This document shows, in pieces, positions 29,778 to 38,673 of a stretch of DNA of 64,000 bases (positions within the stretch are counted from its first letter, which is position 1; every line of letters starts with the position of its first letter). The stretch covers positions 744,001 to 808,000 of the forward strand of contig NZ_JAJGRC010000001.1 in NCBI RefSeq assembly GCF_020786625.1. Direction: 5' to 3'. The notes under the pieces are model-generated. The model saw only the letters and a list, made by a program, of their open reading frames with translations, ran no database searches and was not told the DNA's origin. The stretch is from Salinicoccus sp. RF5. Its GTDB lineage: Bacteria > Bacillota > Bacilli > Staphylococcales > Salinicoccaceae. Position numbers and translations under genes: made by a program.

Positions 29778-29864
29778 TGAAAATCCCCTCCTTATTGGAT
29801 AAAGCTTGAAACTATAGAAAGTATCTTAACAGATAAAAGTGCAATATCCTAGAGTTTTTATTAA

Positions 29865-29879
29865 AATTTTTAGAATCTT
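29865..29879. promoter_or_regulatory. CodY-like box upstream of BASS-ilvD
   Basis: AATTTTTAGAATCTT matches 12 of 15 positions of the CodY consensus AATTTTCWGAAAATT. The position, about 90 bp before the transporter start, and the known CodY control of ilv genes support it; the mismatch count is within the range of real sites but also of chance in AT-rich DNA. Confidence 0.45.
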
Positions 29880-29927
29880 TGAAATTATATTTTCACCCTA
29901 TAATGCTGCATCCGTTGATGCATTTGA

Positions 29928-29942
29928 ATGAAAACGATTACA
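29928..29942. promoter_or_regulatory. cre site (CcpA) upstream of BASS-ilvD
   Basis: ATGAAAACGATTACA fits the cre consensus WTGNAANCGNWNNCW at every position. It lies about 150 bp upstream of the BASS start. CcpA is known to act on ilv expression in B. subtilis, so an upstream activating or repressing role is plausible. Confidence 0.6.
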
Positions 29943-29960
29943 CATTTTGACATGAAACAG

Positions 29961-29984
29961 CCCCCGGCTCAAAAAGCCGGAGGC
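29961..29984 (-). terminator. Hairpin after the Arg/Asp-tail membrane protein
   Basis: GC-rich stem with CCGGCT/AGCCGG core around an A-rich loop, just past the stop at 30002. The trailing minus-strand T-run is weak (CTGTTTC), so termination strength is uncertain. Confidence 0.6.
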
Positions 29985-30001
29985 ATGTATTATTCATTCA
30001 A

Positions 30002-31069
30002 TTACAGGGTGTCATTATTGCGTCGGTTGACGTTATCCCTGCGTTCTCTCGTTGCATCGTAGCCATAGTCATCCCCGCTCCGGTCAGCGAGATTTCCGTT
30101 CCGAGTGTTCCTCTCGACATCGTCCCTTTCGGCTCCGATGCCGCCACGGCGGGCATACTCTTCCTCTGTAACCGGTTCAGTCGCTTCCTGGGAATCTATG
30201 TTGCGGTCGACGTAGCGGTCGTCATCCCGTCCAACATACTCGCCTTCCCTGTCCGACTGCGCGTCGCTGGCGACGACACCGGAACGGCCGTCCCTGCCAT
30301 TATCGTCCAGGCTTCGGAATGTGCGTGTCCGCTCCAGATCATCATCACCGGTACGCTCCCGCTCATCGATTTCGTCTGCGTAGCGCTGTTTTTGCCGATC
30401 ATCTTCATATCTTCCTACAGGATCGTCTCCACGGCGGTTCACCTGATTGTCTTCCAGGTCCCTCTCCATGTCGCGACGTCGATCATATGCTGCATCATCA
30501 TCTGATGCCCTGCGCCTGTCCTCCTGCACTCCATCTCTTCTACGGGCATCTGCATCCCTTCTGCCTTCAAGTGGTTCCATATCGTCATCATGGGTGATGA
30601 CACGATCTTTTCTGACGAACAGAAGAATCGCTGCAATGACGAAGAACAGTGGAATCAGTCCAGTGATGACAAATGCAATCATCGGTGCAGTGAGGATACC
30701 TGCAATGAGCAGCAGGAATCCCGCGAGTATCCTGCGTCGCATCGTAAGCAGGCCGAAAAGTCCAAGAATTAGTGGAATGGCGAGGTAAAGCGCCAGCATC
30801 CAAACGTTATTAAGCCACCCGACGACCATATTCGCAACTTCTCCAGGTGCTGCCCCGAGATCCTGCCCCTGCTGGGCCACATTCTGGAATTCCGTCTCCA
30901 ACTGCTGTCTTACATCATCTACAAATGCAGGGTCATTCATGGTGACGAGTGAAAAGAATAGAAGTAAAGCGGTAATCGCAAGCAGGCCGAGCCAGGCCAG
31001 CCACCCGAAGATCTTTTCAGCAATCCGGCTGACAGGTTCTACTGTTTGTGTGTAATTTTTTCTAGCCAT
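30002..31069 (-). CDS. Membrane protein with DUF4064-like N terminus and Arg/Asp-rich tail
   Basis: A 355-residue protein. The first ~155 residues hold four hydrophobic segments (about 22-43, 84-105, 110-130, 132-153) in the style of DUF4064 proteins common in Staphylococcaceae. The remaining ~200 residues are extremely polar and low in complexity, built of Arg and Asp with Glu, Asn and Gly (runs such as RRDADARRRD and DDDRYVDRN), and so almost surely disordered in the cytoplasm. Function unknown. A sigma-B-like promoter precedes it. ATG has GGGAGG. Another reading would be a DUF4064 protein with a recently expanded tail. Confidence 0.75.
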   Translation of the reverse strand: MARKNYTQTVEPVSRIAEKIFGWLAWLGLLAITALLLFFSLVTMNDPAFVDDVRQQLETEFQNVAQQGQDLGAAPGEVANMVVGWLNNVWMLALYLAIPLILGLFGLLTMRRRILAGFLLLIAGILTAPMIAFVITGLIPLFFVIAAILLFVRKDRVITHDDDMEPLEGRRDADARRRDGVQEDRRRASDDDAAYDRRRDMERDLEDNQVNRRGDDPVGRYEDDRQKQRYADEIDERERTGDDDLERTRTFRSLDDNGRDGRSGVVASDAQSDREGEYVGRDDDRYVDRNIDSQEATEPVTEEEYARRGGIGAERDDVERNTRNGNLADRSGDDYGYDATRERRDNVNRRNNDTL

Positions 31070-31105
31070 GTTAACCTCCCAGATATTATGTCTTCATTTT
31101 GAATA

Positions 31106-31130
31106 ATACCCTACCGTCGATATTTTAATC
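31106..31130 (-). promoter_or_regulatory. Sigma-B-like promoter of the Arg/Asp-tail protein
   Basis: Minus-strand GATTAA (31125-31130) and GGGTAT (31106-31111) with a 13-nt spacer, against the sigma-B consensus GTTTAA-N12-15-GGGTAT: one mismatch in the -35, none in the -10. About 35 bp before the start codon. Confidence 0.55.
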
Positions 31131-31185
31131 AACTTTGAATGGTATATATGCCCGGAACAGAATACCGGGACATCCAGAAAAGACA

Positions 31186-31213
31186 AAAAAGCCTGCCCCG
31201 GCGAGGGGCAGAC
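31186..31213 (-). terminator. Terminator after yktA
   Basis: Stem CTGCCCC/GGGGCAG with a 5-nt loop followed by TTTTTT on the minus strand. Confidence 0.82.
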
Positions 31214-31226
31214 CTGATGGATGGAT

Positions 31227-31499
31227 CTATATTCTGATGACATCGTCATCATCGGCATCCTTGAGCAGCTTGACCGCTGCATATGATTCGAGTCCGCTGT
31301 TCGATTTGAATTCCCTGAAGACCGTCTTCTCCTCGGCCTTACCGGGAACGACCGCCTTGAACTTCCGGTACTTTTCTTTAAGCTCCACAGCGGCGATTCC
31401 TTCCTCATGGGCTTCTTCCACCGCTTCGAAAAATGCGACGACGTCGATGATTTCATCCGTCGACCAGTCGACATCTATTGGATAGCTGTATTCTTCCAT
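31227..31499 (-). CDS. UPF0223 family protein (YktA)
   Basis: A 90-residue acidic protein matching the UPF0223/YktA family: N terminus EEYSYPIDVDWSTDEII, then helices with EAVEEAHEEG and ELKEKYRKFKAVVPGKAEE. Function unknown. The start is ATG 31499 after GGGAG with 7-nt spacing; the upstream extension to 31541 runs into the pdhD terminator hairpin. Follows pdhD as in S. aureus. Confidence 0.87.
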   Translation of the reverse strand: MEEYSYPIDVDWSTDEIIDVVAFFEAVEEAHEEGIAAVELKEKYRKFKAVVPGKAEEKTVFREFKSNSGLESYAAVKLLKDADDDDVIRI

Positions 31500-31528
31500 A
31501 TTCAGACTCCCATCTGGCAATAATGGAT

Positions 31529-31554
31529 AAAGGACGCCCATATGGGCGTCCTTT
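31529..31554 (-). terminator. Terminator/hairpin after pdhD
   Basis: Near-perfect palindrome AAAGGACGCCCATATGGGCGTCCTTT between pdhD and yktA. The tail beyond CCTTT is poor in T, so read-through into yktA is possible. Confidence 0.7.
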
Positions 31555-31565
31555 CATCAATCCTA

Positions 31566-32972
31566 TTACATAGTGTGTATCGGTTTGCCGAGTACAACGT
31601 CTGCCGCTTCCATTGGAATCTCTCCAAGTGTCGGGTGGGCATGGATTGTGAGGGCGATATCTTCCGCAGTCATGCCGGTCTCCACTGCAAGACCGAGTTC
31701 AGCGATGATGTCGGAAGCACCGGTACCTGCAACCTGGGCACCAAGAAGTAGACCGTCTTCCTTGCGTGAAACCAGTTTGACGAAACCATCTGTTTCATTG
31801 AGACCCAGCGCGCGGCCGTTGGCTGCGAATGGGAATTTTCCTGTCTTCACTTCGAATCCGGCTTCTTTGGCATCTGCTTCATTATAGCCTACAGTAGCAA
31901 GTTCAGGCTCTGTGAAGCATACTGCCGGCATGCCGAGGTAGTCGACTTCGGATTTCTCTCCAGCAATGGCTTCTGCCGCCACTTTGGCTTCGTAGCTTGC
32001 TTTGTGCGCAAGCGGAAGACCAGGGACGATGTCACCGATAGCGAAGATGTTCTTGACGGAAGTCCTGGACTGCTTGTCCACTTCAACGAGGCCTTTGTCA
32101 GTCATTTTGATTCCGAGTTCTTCAAGACCGAGCTCATCCGTGTTTGGACGGCGGCCGACTGTGACGAGCACGTAGTCCGCTTCGATCTCCTTCGTCTCGC
32201 CTTTGACTTCATAAGTCACCTTGACGCCGTTATCAGTCTCTTCTGCTTCTTTGGCCATCGCCTGCGTTTCGATCTTCACGCCTTTTTTCTTGAGGTTCTT
32301 CTTGACAAGCTGCGTCATCTGTTTTTCGAACCCGCCGAGGATGTCTTTTGCACCTTCAAGAATCGTCACTTCAGTACCGAAGTTTGCGTAGGCTGTACCA
32401 AGCTCGGAGCCGATGTAGCCGCCGCCGATCACGACGAGCTTTTCAGGTTTCTCTTCAAGCGCAAGTGCACCTGTGGAATCCAGTACGCGCTCGCCGAATT
32501 TGAATCCTGGAATTTCGATTGGACGGGAACCTGTAGCGATGATTGCATTTTTGAACTCGTAGGTCTGGGATTGCTTTTCATCCATGACCTTCATTTTGTT
32601 CTCATCGACGAAGTATGCTTCCCCTTTGACGATTTCAACCTTGTTTCCTTTGAGCAGGCTTTCTACACCGCCAGTGAGTTTTTTGACTACGCTCTCCTTG
32701 AAGGATTGCACTTTTGAGAAATCAAGTTTGACACCTTCCGTGATTACACCCATATCTTCAGAATCCTGGGCCTGATGGAAACGGTGTGAAGAAGAGATCA
32801 GAGCCTTGGAAGGAATACATCCAACGTTCAGACATACACCACCAAGAACATCCTTCTCAACGATTGTTACTTTCTGGCCGAGCTGTGCTGCACGGATTGC
32901 TGCAACATAGCCCCCTGGGCCTGCGCCAACTACAATTGTGTCAGTTTCGATAGGAAAATCTCCAACTACCAT
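31566..32972 (-). CDS. pdhD: Dihydrolipoamide dehydrogenase (E3)
   Basis: FAD enzyme that reoxidises the lipoyl groups of PDH and passes electrons to NAD+. The 468-residue protein has the FAD-binding [10 protein letters not shown], the redox disulfide [14 protein letters not shown], the NAD-binding [10 protein letters not shown] and the catalytic HAHPTLGE near the C terminus. ATG after GGAGGG, 6 nt beyond pdhC. It also serves other 2-oxo acid dehydrogenases in most Bacillota. Confidence 0.98.
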   Translation of the reverse strand: MVVGDFPIETDTIVVGAGPGGYVAAIRAAQLGQKVTIVEKDVLGGVCLNVGCIPSKALISSSHRFHQAQDSEDMGVITEGVKLDFSKVQSFKESVVKKLTGGVESLLKGNKVEIVKGEAYFVDENKMKVMDEKQSQTYEFKNAIIATGSRPIEIPGFKFGERVLDSTGALALEEKPEKLVVIGGGYIGSELGTAYANFGTEVTILEGAKDILGGFEKQMTQLVKKNLKKKGVKIETQAMAKEAEETDNGVKVTYEVKGETKEIEADYVLVTVGRRPNTDELGLEELGIKMTDKGLVEVDKQSRTSVKNIFAIGDIVPGLPLAHKASYEAKVAAEAIAGEKSEVDYLGMPAVCFTEPELATVGYNEADAKEAGFEVKTGKFPFAANGRALGLNETDGFVKLVSRKEDGLLLGAQVAGTGASDIIAELGLAVETGMTAEDIALTIHAHPTLGEIPMEAADVVLGKPIHTM

Positions 32973-32978
32973 CTGTAA

Positions 32979-34298
32979 TTATCCCTCCATTAATAGTAAT
33001 TCTGGATTGTTAAGCAAACGTTTAACATGGTTCAGGGCATTCTGTGCTGTCATACCATCAATCTGTCTGTGATCATAGCTGAGTGAAAGTGCAAGCACTG
33101 GTGCTGCAACGATTTCTCCATCTCTTACAATGGCCTTCTGTTCGATGCGGCCGATGCCGAGAATTGCAACTTCCGGCTGGTTGATGACAGGAGTGAACCA
33201 CTGTCCGCCTGCAGAACCGAGGTTGGAGATCGTCATGGACCCGCCCTTCATCTCTTCACCGGACAGCTTGCCATCACGTGCCTTCACAGCAAGATTGTTG
33301 ATTTCATCGGAGATTTCAAACATGGATTTCTTGTCTGCATGCTTAACGACAGGCACGACAAGTCCGCGTTCTGTATCCGCAGCAATACCAACATTATAGT
33401 AATGTTTCTGGATAACTTCAAATGTTTCATTGTCGATTGAAGTGTTGAACTCAGGATATTTCTTGAGCATGGACACGAGTGCCTTCACGACATACGGGAG
33501 GAATGTGAGCTTGACGCCCTGCTCCTCTGCCACACCTTTGAACTTCTTCCTGTGGTCCCATAGGGCCTGCACTTCAATTTCATCGAGGTGCGTCACGTGC
33601 GGGGATGTCTGCTTGGAGTTCACCATTGCCTTGGCAATCGCTTTTCTCATGCCGCTCATCTTCTCGCGCGTTTCAGGGAACTCGCCTTCAGGCGCAGCCT
33701 GTTTCTCCTGCTTGCCTTCAGCCTGCTCTTCCTGTGCTTCGGATGTTTCCGCTTCCTCTTCGGAACCGGCGGATGTCTGATCACCATTCATGAATGCTTC
33801 TACATCCTCTTTCAGGACCCGGCCATTCTTGCCGCTGCCTGAAACTTCAGTGATGTCGACATCATTGTCGCGTGCGAACTTGCGTACGGACGGCATCGCG
33901 ATGACGCGTCCACCGGATTTCTCCTCGCCGGAGTCCTTGTCGTCCGCTTCCTCTTTTGTTTCTTCTTTTTCTTCTTCCTTATCGGAAGATTCCTTTTTCT
34001 CTTCTTTCTTGTCTTCTTCCTTCTCCTCTTTTTCCGGTTCTTCTTCACCGGAATCCTCGGAGCCGTCGTCGATCGTCACGATCGTCTCGCCGACGGTCGT
34101 CACTGTACCCTCTTCAACGTGCAGTTTCTTGATTGTGCCGTCCACTGGGGATGGGATCTCAACAACCGCCTTGTCGTTCTGCACTTCCGCGAGTACATCG
34201 TCTTCCTTGATTTCATCGCCTTCACCTATGAACCACTTGACGATTTCACCTTCATGGATACCTTCACCGATATCCGGCAGTTTGAATTCAAATGCCAC
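32979..34298 (-). CDS. pdhC: Dihydrolipoyl acetyltransferase (E2) of pyruvate dehydrogenase
   Basis: The 439-residue core subunit. A single lipoyl domain (residues 1 to ~78, lipoylated Lys in QNDKAVVEI), a peripheral-subunit binding domain (about 130-170, [20 protein letters not shown]), and the catalytic domain ending with the active-site [11 protein letters not shown]. The linkers are unusual: the first (~80-125) is almost only Glu, Lys, Asp and Ser, and the second is Glu/Ala/Gln rich, instead of the usual Ala-Pro linkers. Start codon is GTG after GAGGAGG. Confidence 0.97.
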   Translation of the reverse strand: MAFEFKLPDIGEGIHEGEIVKWFIGEGDEIKEDDVLAEVQNDKAVVEIPSPVDGTIKKLHVEEGTVTTVGETIVTIDDGSEDSGEEEPEKEEKEEDKKEEKKESSDKEEEKEETKEEADDKDSGEEKSGGRVIAMPSVRKFARDNDVDITEVSGSGKNGRVLKEDVEAFMNGDQTSAGSEEEAETSEAQEEQAEGKQEKQAAPEGEFPETREKMSGMRKAIAKAMVNSKQTSPHVTHLDEIEVQALWDHRKKFKGVAEEQGVKLTFLPYVVKALVSMLKKYPEFNTSIDNETFEVIQKHYYNVGIAADTERGLVVPVVKHADKKSMFEISDEINNLAVKARDGKLSGEEMKGGSMTISNLGSAGGQWFTPVINQPEVAILGIGRIEQKAIVRDGEIVAAPVLALSLSYDHRQIDGMTAQNALNHVKRLLNNPELLLMEG

Positions 34299-34318
34299 AG
34301 TATTTCCTCCTCTGCTGA

Positions 34319-35296
34319 TTAAAAGTCCAATACTTGTTTTGCACGCTCGACGATGTCTTCCTTATTCGGAAGCCATACGCCTTCTGCCTGTGTGAATGGA
34401 TACACTGTATCCGGTGCCGTTACACGCATGACCGGTGCTTCAAGGCTCAGGATCGCACGCTCGGACAGTTCTGCAGCGACATTTGCTGCAACACCCGCCT
34501 GACGCTGTGCTTCCTGGATCACTACCGCACGGTTCGTCTTTTCTACGGATTCGACAAGCGTTTCGTAGTCGATTGGAGAAACTGTACGCAGGTCGATGAC
34601 TTCTGCAGAGATATCTTCTTCTGCAAGTGTATCCGCAGCCTTGATCGCCTCCTGCACCATCGCACCGTAGGCGATCAGCGTGATGTCATTACCCTCGCGC
34701 TTCACATCAGCTTTGCCGATTTCCACCGTATAGTCCTCTTCAGGCACTTCTTCACGGAATGAACGGTAGAGCTTCATGTGCTCGAGGAAGATGACCGGAT
34801 CGTTCGAACGGATCGCCTGGATGAGCAGCCCCTTAGCGTCCACCGGGTTGGAAGGGATGACCACTTTAAGGCCCGGTGTCTGGGCCATCAGGCCTTCCAG
34901 GGAGTCAGCGTGGAGTTCAGGTGTGTGTACGCCGCCGCCGAATGGCGCACGGATAACGACCGGCATTTCCTTGCTTGCCCCTGAACGGTGCCTGTGGCGC
35001 GCAATCTGGCCGGCGATGCCGTCCATCGCTTCGAACACGAAGCCGAAAAATTGGATTTCGACGACTGGACGGAATCCTTCAAGTGTGAGGCCAAGCCCCA
35101 ATGAAGCAAGTCCACTTTCGGCGAGGGGCGTATCGAAGACACGCGCTTCGCCAAATTCTTTCTGCAGGCCTTCTGTTGCACGGAATACCCCACCGTTTAC
35201 GCCGACGTCTTCACCGAAGACGAGGACGTTCTCATCATTTCTGAGTTCAGTGGCCATCGCATCAGTGATTGCCTGGATCATTGTCATCTGTGCCAT
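34319..35296 (-). CDS. pdhB: Pyruvate dehydrogenase E1 beta subunit
   Basis: The 325-residue beta subunit of the ThDP-dependent E1 heterotetramer, with the transketolase pyrimidine-binding fold ([18 protein letters not shown] at the N terminus) and C-terminal transketolase domain. Starts 3 nt after pdhA ends. Together with PdhA it decarboxylates pyruvate and acetylates the lipoyl group of PdhC. Confidence 0.97.
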   Translation of the reverse strand: MAQMTMIQAITDAMATELRNDENVLVFGEDVGVNGGVFRATEGLQKEFGEARVFDTPLAESGLASLGLGLTLEGFRPVVEIQFFGFVFEAMDGIAGQIARHRHRSGASKEMPVVIRAPFGGGVHTPELHADSLEGLMAQTPGLKVVIPSNPVDAKGLLIQAIRSNDPVIFLEHMKLYRSFREEVPEEDYTVEIGKADVKREGNDITLIAYGAMVQEAIKAADTLAEEDISAEVIDLRTVSPIDYETLVESVEKTNRAVVIQEAQRQAGVAANVAAELSERAILSLEAPVMRVTAPDTVYPFTQAEGVWLPNKEDIVERAKQVLDF

Positions 35297-35299
35297 TGA

Positions 35300-36436
<1,137 letters not shown>

Positions 36437-36467
36437 TCATTTATCATCAGTTATCTTACCACATGCT

Positions 36468-36497
36468 GTTATAATAGTAAATAAAACCGGACTGTAA
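36468..36497 (-). promoter_or_regulatory. Promoter of pdhABCD
   Basis: Minus-strand TTACAG (36492-36497) and TATAAC (36468-36473) separated by 18 nt, about 60 bp before pdhA. A cre-like sequence (ATGGAAGCGCTGTAT on the minus strand, 36562-36576, one mismatch) lies farther upstream; its role is doubtful. Confidence 0.55.
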
Positions 36498-36579
36498 CAG
36501 AGGGGTAGAAACCCTTTTAAATCAACGTTCACTGTACTAAAACAGCAATATCTGTTATATAATACAGCGCTTCCATCAT

Positions 36580-37206
36580 TTACGACTCGATCAGCGATTC
36601 GATCTCCTGTTTGATCTGGTTCACATTCTCCGTCTGCTCGCTGAATGTCTGTGCATCCTCCTGGACCTGCTGGTACTCTTCGTCCAGGTTGTTCAACCTT
36701 TCGTCGACTTCATCCTGGGAGATGTCCTCATCGCCAAGATATTCGAATATATCCCTTTCACTTTCAAGGACCGTCTTGTAGCTGCCGATCATGTCTCCAT
36801 GTTCATTGTATCTCTGATCCATCGCGTCCACCAGAGACTGTGCCTTCTCGCGGTTGGACTCATTTGATATCTCGCTGATGTACTGTTCCGATGCTTCCAT
36901 GCGGCTCCGGCTTTCACCCATGATGGCTACTTCCTCATCGAGCTGGGCAATTCTGGCATCAGCATTTTCGACCAGCTCTCCGCTGATTTCAGTCAGCTCA
37001 TCCCTGGTGGCGGATTCTAGGGACTGCTGGAGTTCCGCCTTTTCGGCTTCCAGCTCGTCAAACGTCGCTGTCACATCCTCTATCTCCTTTTCCACCTCGA
37101 CGGTCTCTTGAAACGCATTATAAAAATCCAACAGCTCATCTTCGTCCGATGAGCATCCAGCAATCACTACTGAAAAGATCAGCAGGCTCCCTAGCATTTT
37201 CTTCAT
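36580..37206 (-). CDS. YkyA-like coiled-coil lipoprotein
   Basis: A 208-residue secreted lipoprotein. The signal peptide ends in a lipobox with Cys18 (VIAGC). The mature part is strongly acidic and helical, with a long coiled coil (about 35-110, rich in Glu, Ala and Leu heptads) and a second helical part. Size, lipobox and position beside pdhA match B. subtilis YkyA, a putative cell-wall-associated lipoprotein of unknown role. Divergent from def. Confidence 0.75.
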   Translation of the reverse strand: MKKMLGSLLIFSVVIAGCSSDEDELLDFYNAFQETVEVEKEIEDVTATFDELEAEKAELQQSLESATRDELTEISGELVENADARIAQLDEEVAIMGESRSRMEASEQYISEISNESNREKAQSLVDAMDQRYNEHGDMIGSYKTVLESERDIFEYLGDEDISQDEVDERLNNLDEEYQQVQEDAQTFSEQTENVNQIKQEIESLIES

Positions 37207-37249
37207 TTCCCTACCTCCGATAATTTTTTGAGTCTATATGTTTGAGAAA

Positions 37250-37279
37250 TTCACGTTCCCCTGAGTATTATAGTATAAT
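37250..37279 (+). promoter_or_regulatory. Probable promoter of def
   Basis: Consensus TATAAT at 37274-37279 with TTCACG (37250-37255) 18 nt upstream. The -10 is strong, the -35 is a 4 of 6 match. Confidence 0.5.
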
Positions 37280-37313
37280 AAATAATAGTATAGATAAAAC
37301 AGGAGGGTTTATT

Positions 37314-37865
37314 TTGTTGACAATGAAAGATATCGTACGGGACCCCGATCCGATGCTCCGGACGAAAGTCGCGGAAGTCATAGATATAGATGAAGAGACG
37401 GTCTCGGAGCTCAAGGAGATGAGGGAGTATCTCGTCAATTCACAGGATCCCGAAACCTCTGAAAAGTATGGCCTCCGTCCCGGCGTCGGCCTTGCAGCAC
37501 CACAGGTCGGCCTCAATAAGCGCATGCTCGCCGTCTATATGGAAGGTGACGAGGGGGAGGTCCTCCATGACTACATGCTGATCAACCCGAAGGTGAAGAG
37601 CCATTCGGTGACCGAGACCTATCTCCCGGGCGGTGAAGGCTGCCTCAGCGTCGATGGGGAGATTCCGGGTCTCGTGCACCGCTACCAGAGGATCAGGGTC
37701 ACTGCCACAGACATCCACGGCGAACCGGTGGAAGTGAAGGCGAAGGGCATGCTTGCAGTCGTGCTGCAGCACGAACTCGACCACCTCGATGGCATCATGT
37801 TCTATGACCGCATCGACGACGAACTGCCGATGGAGCCGAAGAATGGAGCCACTCCTGTAGAATAG
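37314..37865 (+). CDS. def: Peptide deformylase
   Basis: Removes the formyl group from nascent N termini. A type II enzyme of 183 residues with the three motifs GVGLAAPQ (57-64), EGCLS (108-112, metal Cys110) and QHELDH (metal His153 and His157, catalytic Glu154). I set the start at TTG 37314: it lies 6-7 nt from AGGAGGG and gives the N terminus MLTMKDI, which I recall from S. aureus Def. The frame is open up to 37242 but without a good start. Confidence 0.95.
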   Translation: MLTMKDIVRDPDPMLRTKVAEVIDIDEETVSELKEMREYLVNSQDPETSEKYGLRPGVGLAAPQVGLNKRMLAVYMEGDEGEVLHDYMLINPKVKSHSVTETYLPGGEGCLSVDGEIPGLVHRYQRIRVTATDIHGEPVEVKAKGMLAVVLQHELDHLDGIMFYDRIDDELPMEPKNGATPVE

Positions 37866-37914
37866 AGATGAAGCGGCTCGATCGAGCCGCTTCTTTTTTC
37901 TGCAGTGGATGCGG

Positions 37915-38178
37915 TCAGATGAAATCATCACGCCTCTCCCTGAATGGTACATTGTTTTCATACAGCTTGTCCTTAAGTCCCGCGAACGTTTCGTGGTCCA
38001 TGATCTCCGGATCGTGGTCATGGCGCTTCTTGTGCACATCCTCGACCGTTTCATGCGCATCATAGACGTAGTTCATGACCACCATGTCCGGATGGATGTT
38101 GAACTCCACCATCGTCATATTCCTATCCTGGCGCTCCATCTCGAGGAGCACCCCTTCCAGTATACGCTTGTCCTTCAT
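37915..38178 (-). CDS. Small conserved-looking protein of unknown function
   Basis: About 87 residues if started at ATG 38178, or 95 from ATG 38202. I do not recognise the family. The protein is soluble, charged and rich in His, Asp and Met (for example HKKRHDHDPEIMDHETF), with no Cys and no membrane segment. A GGGGGAG sequence is too close (2 nt) to the inner ATG for ideal spacing, so the outer ATG remains possible. It is convergent with def and has no clear terminator between. Confidence 0.5.
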   Translation of the reverse strand: MKDKRILEGVLLEMERQDRNMTMVEFNIHPDMVVMNYVYDAHETVEDVHKKRHDHDPEIMDHETFAGLKDKLYENNVPFRERRDDFI

Positions 38179-38271
38179 CTCTCTCCCCCCATTCCCCACC
38201 ATTATAAAGTCTTTGCATGTCTTCCGTCTATAATGTAAAATAAACTTAAGCTGATAAGGGATGTGGTCTTA

Positions 38272-38367
38272 TTGCTCAAACGGTTGAGAAAAAGGCTGAA
38301 GGAGAGGCTTGGACGCATTCTCGGTAGGAAAGGGTTGCTGAACAACGAATTCATGAAGAGGGACTGA
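38272..38367 (+). CDS. Possible small cationic peptide (31 aa)
   Basis: A 31-codon frame from TTG 38272 (or GTG 38263) to TGA 38367. The product would be amphipathic and very basic: seven Arg and five Lys against three acidic residues, beginning LLKRLRKRLKERLGRILG. An AAGGGA sequence lies about 11 nt upstream of the TTG and a TATAAT (38229-38234) about 38 bp before it. A hairpin plus T-run follows the stop. It may be a real peptide or part of a non-coding leader of rpoY-rnjA. Confidence 0.35.
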   Translation: MLKRLRKRLKERLGRILGRKGLLNNEFMKRD

Positions 38368-38381
38368 CCCACCCTCTTTCC

Positions 38382-38410
38382 TGTGCTGCTTCTTACAGCG
38401 CACATTTTTT
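38382..38410 (+). terminator. Terminator-like hairpin before rpoY
   Basis: Stem TGTGCTG/CAGCGCACA with a 2-nt bulge and 7-nt loop, followed by six T. It lies between the small cationic ORF and rpoY, so it could act as an attenuator for rpoY-rnjA. Confidence 0.55.
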
Positions 38411-38457
38411 AATGGTTTGGAAATCATGCATATAAAAGCAAAAGGAGAATATATTAA

Positions 38458-38673
38458 ATGGCAGTATTCAAAGTTTTTTTCCAGGAAGCACTGGATAGCC
38501 GCATCATCCGTGAGGACACCCTCACACGTTATTACGAAGCGGAATCCGAAACGGAAGTCCGCAGCATTCTAAGCGATTCATCATACAATATCGAATTCGT
38601 ACAGGAATTGAGTCCCTCACACCTGGAATACGAAAAAGAGCATAACGAAGATTTCAAGGTTGAAAACGCCTGA
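38458..38673 (+). CDS. rpoY: RNA polymerase epsilon subunit (RpoY, DUF1447)
   Basis: A 71-residue accessory subunit of RNA polymerase in Bacillota. N terminus [21 protein letters not shown] and the conserved [11 protein letters not shown] and [14 protein letters not shown] stretches match the YkzG/RpoY family. ATG after AAAGGAG. The stop overlaps the rnjA start (TGATG), the usual rpoY-rnjA coupling. Confidence 0.94.
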   Translation: MAVFKVFFQEALDSRIIREDTLTRYYEAESETEVRSILSDSSYNIEFVQELSPSHLEYEKEHNEDFKVENA

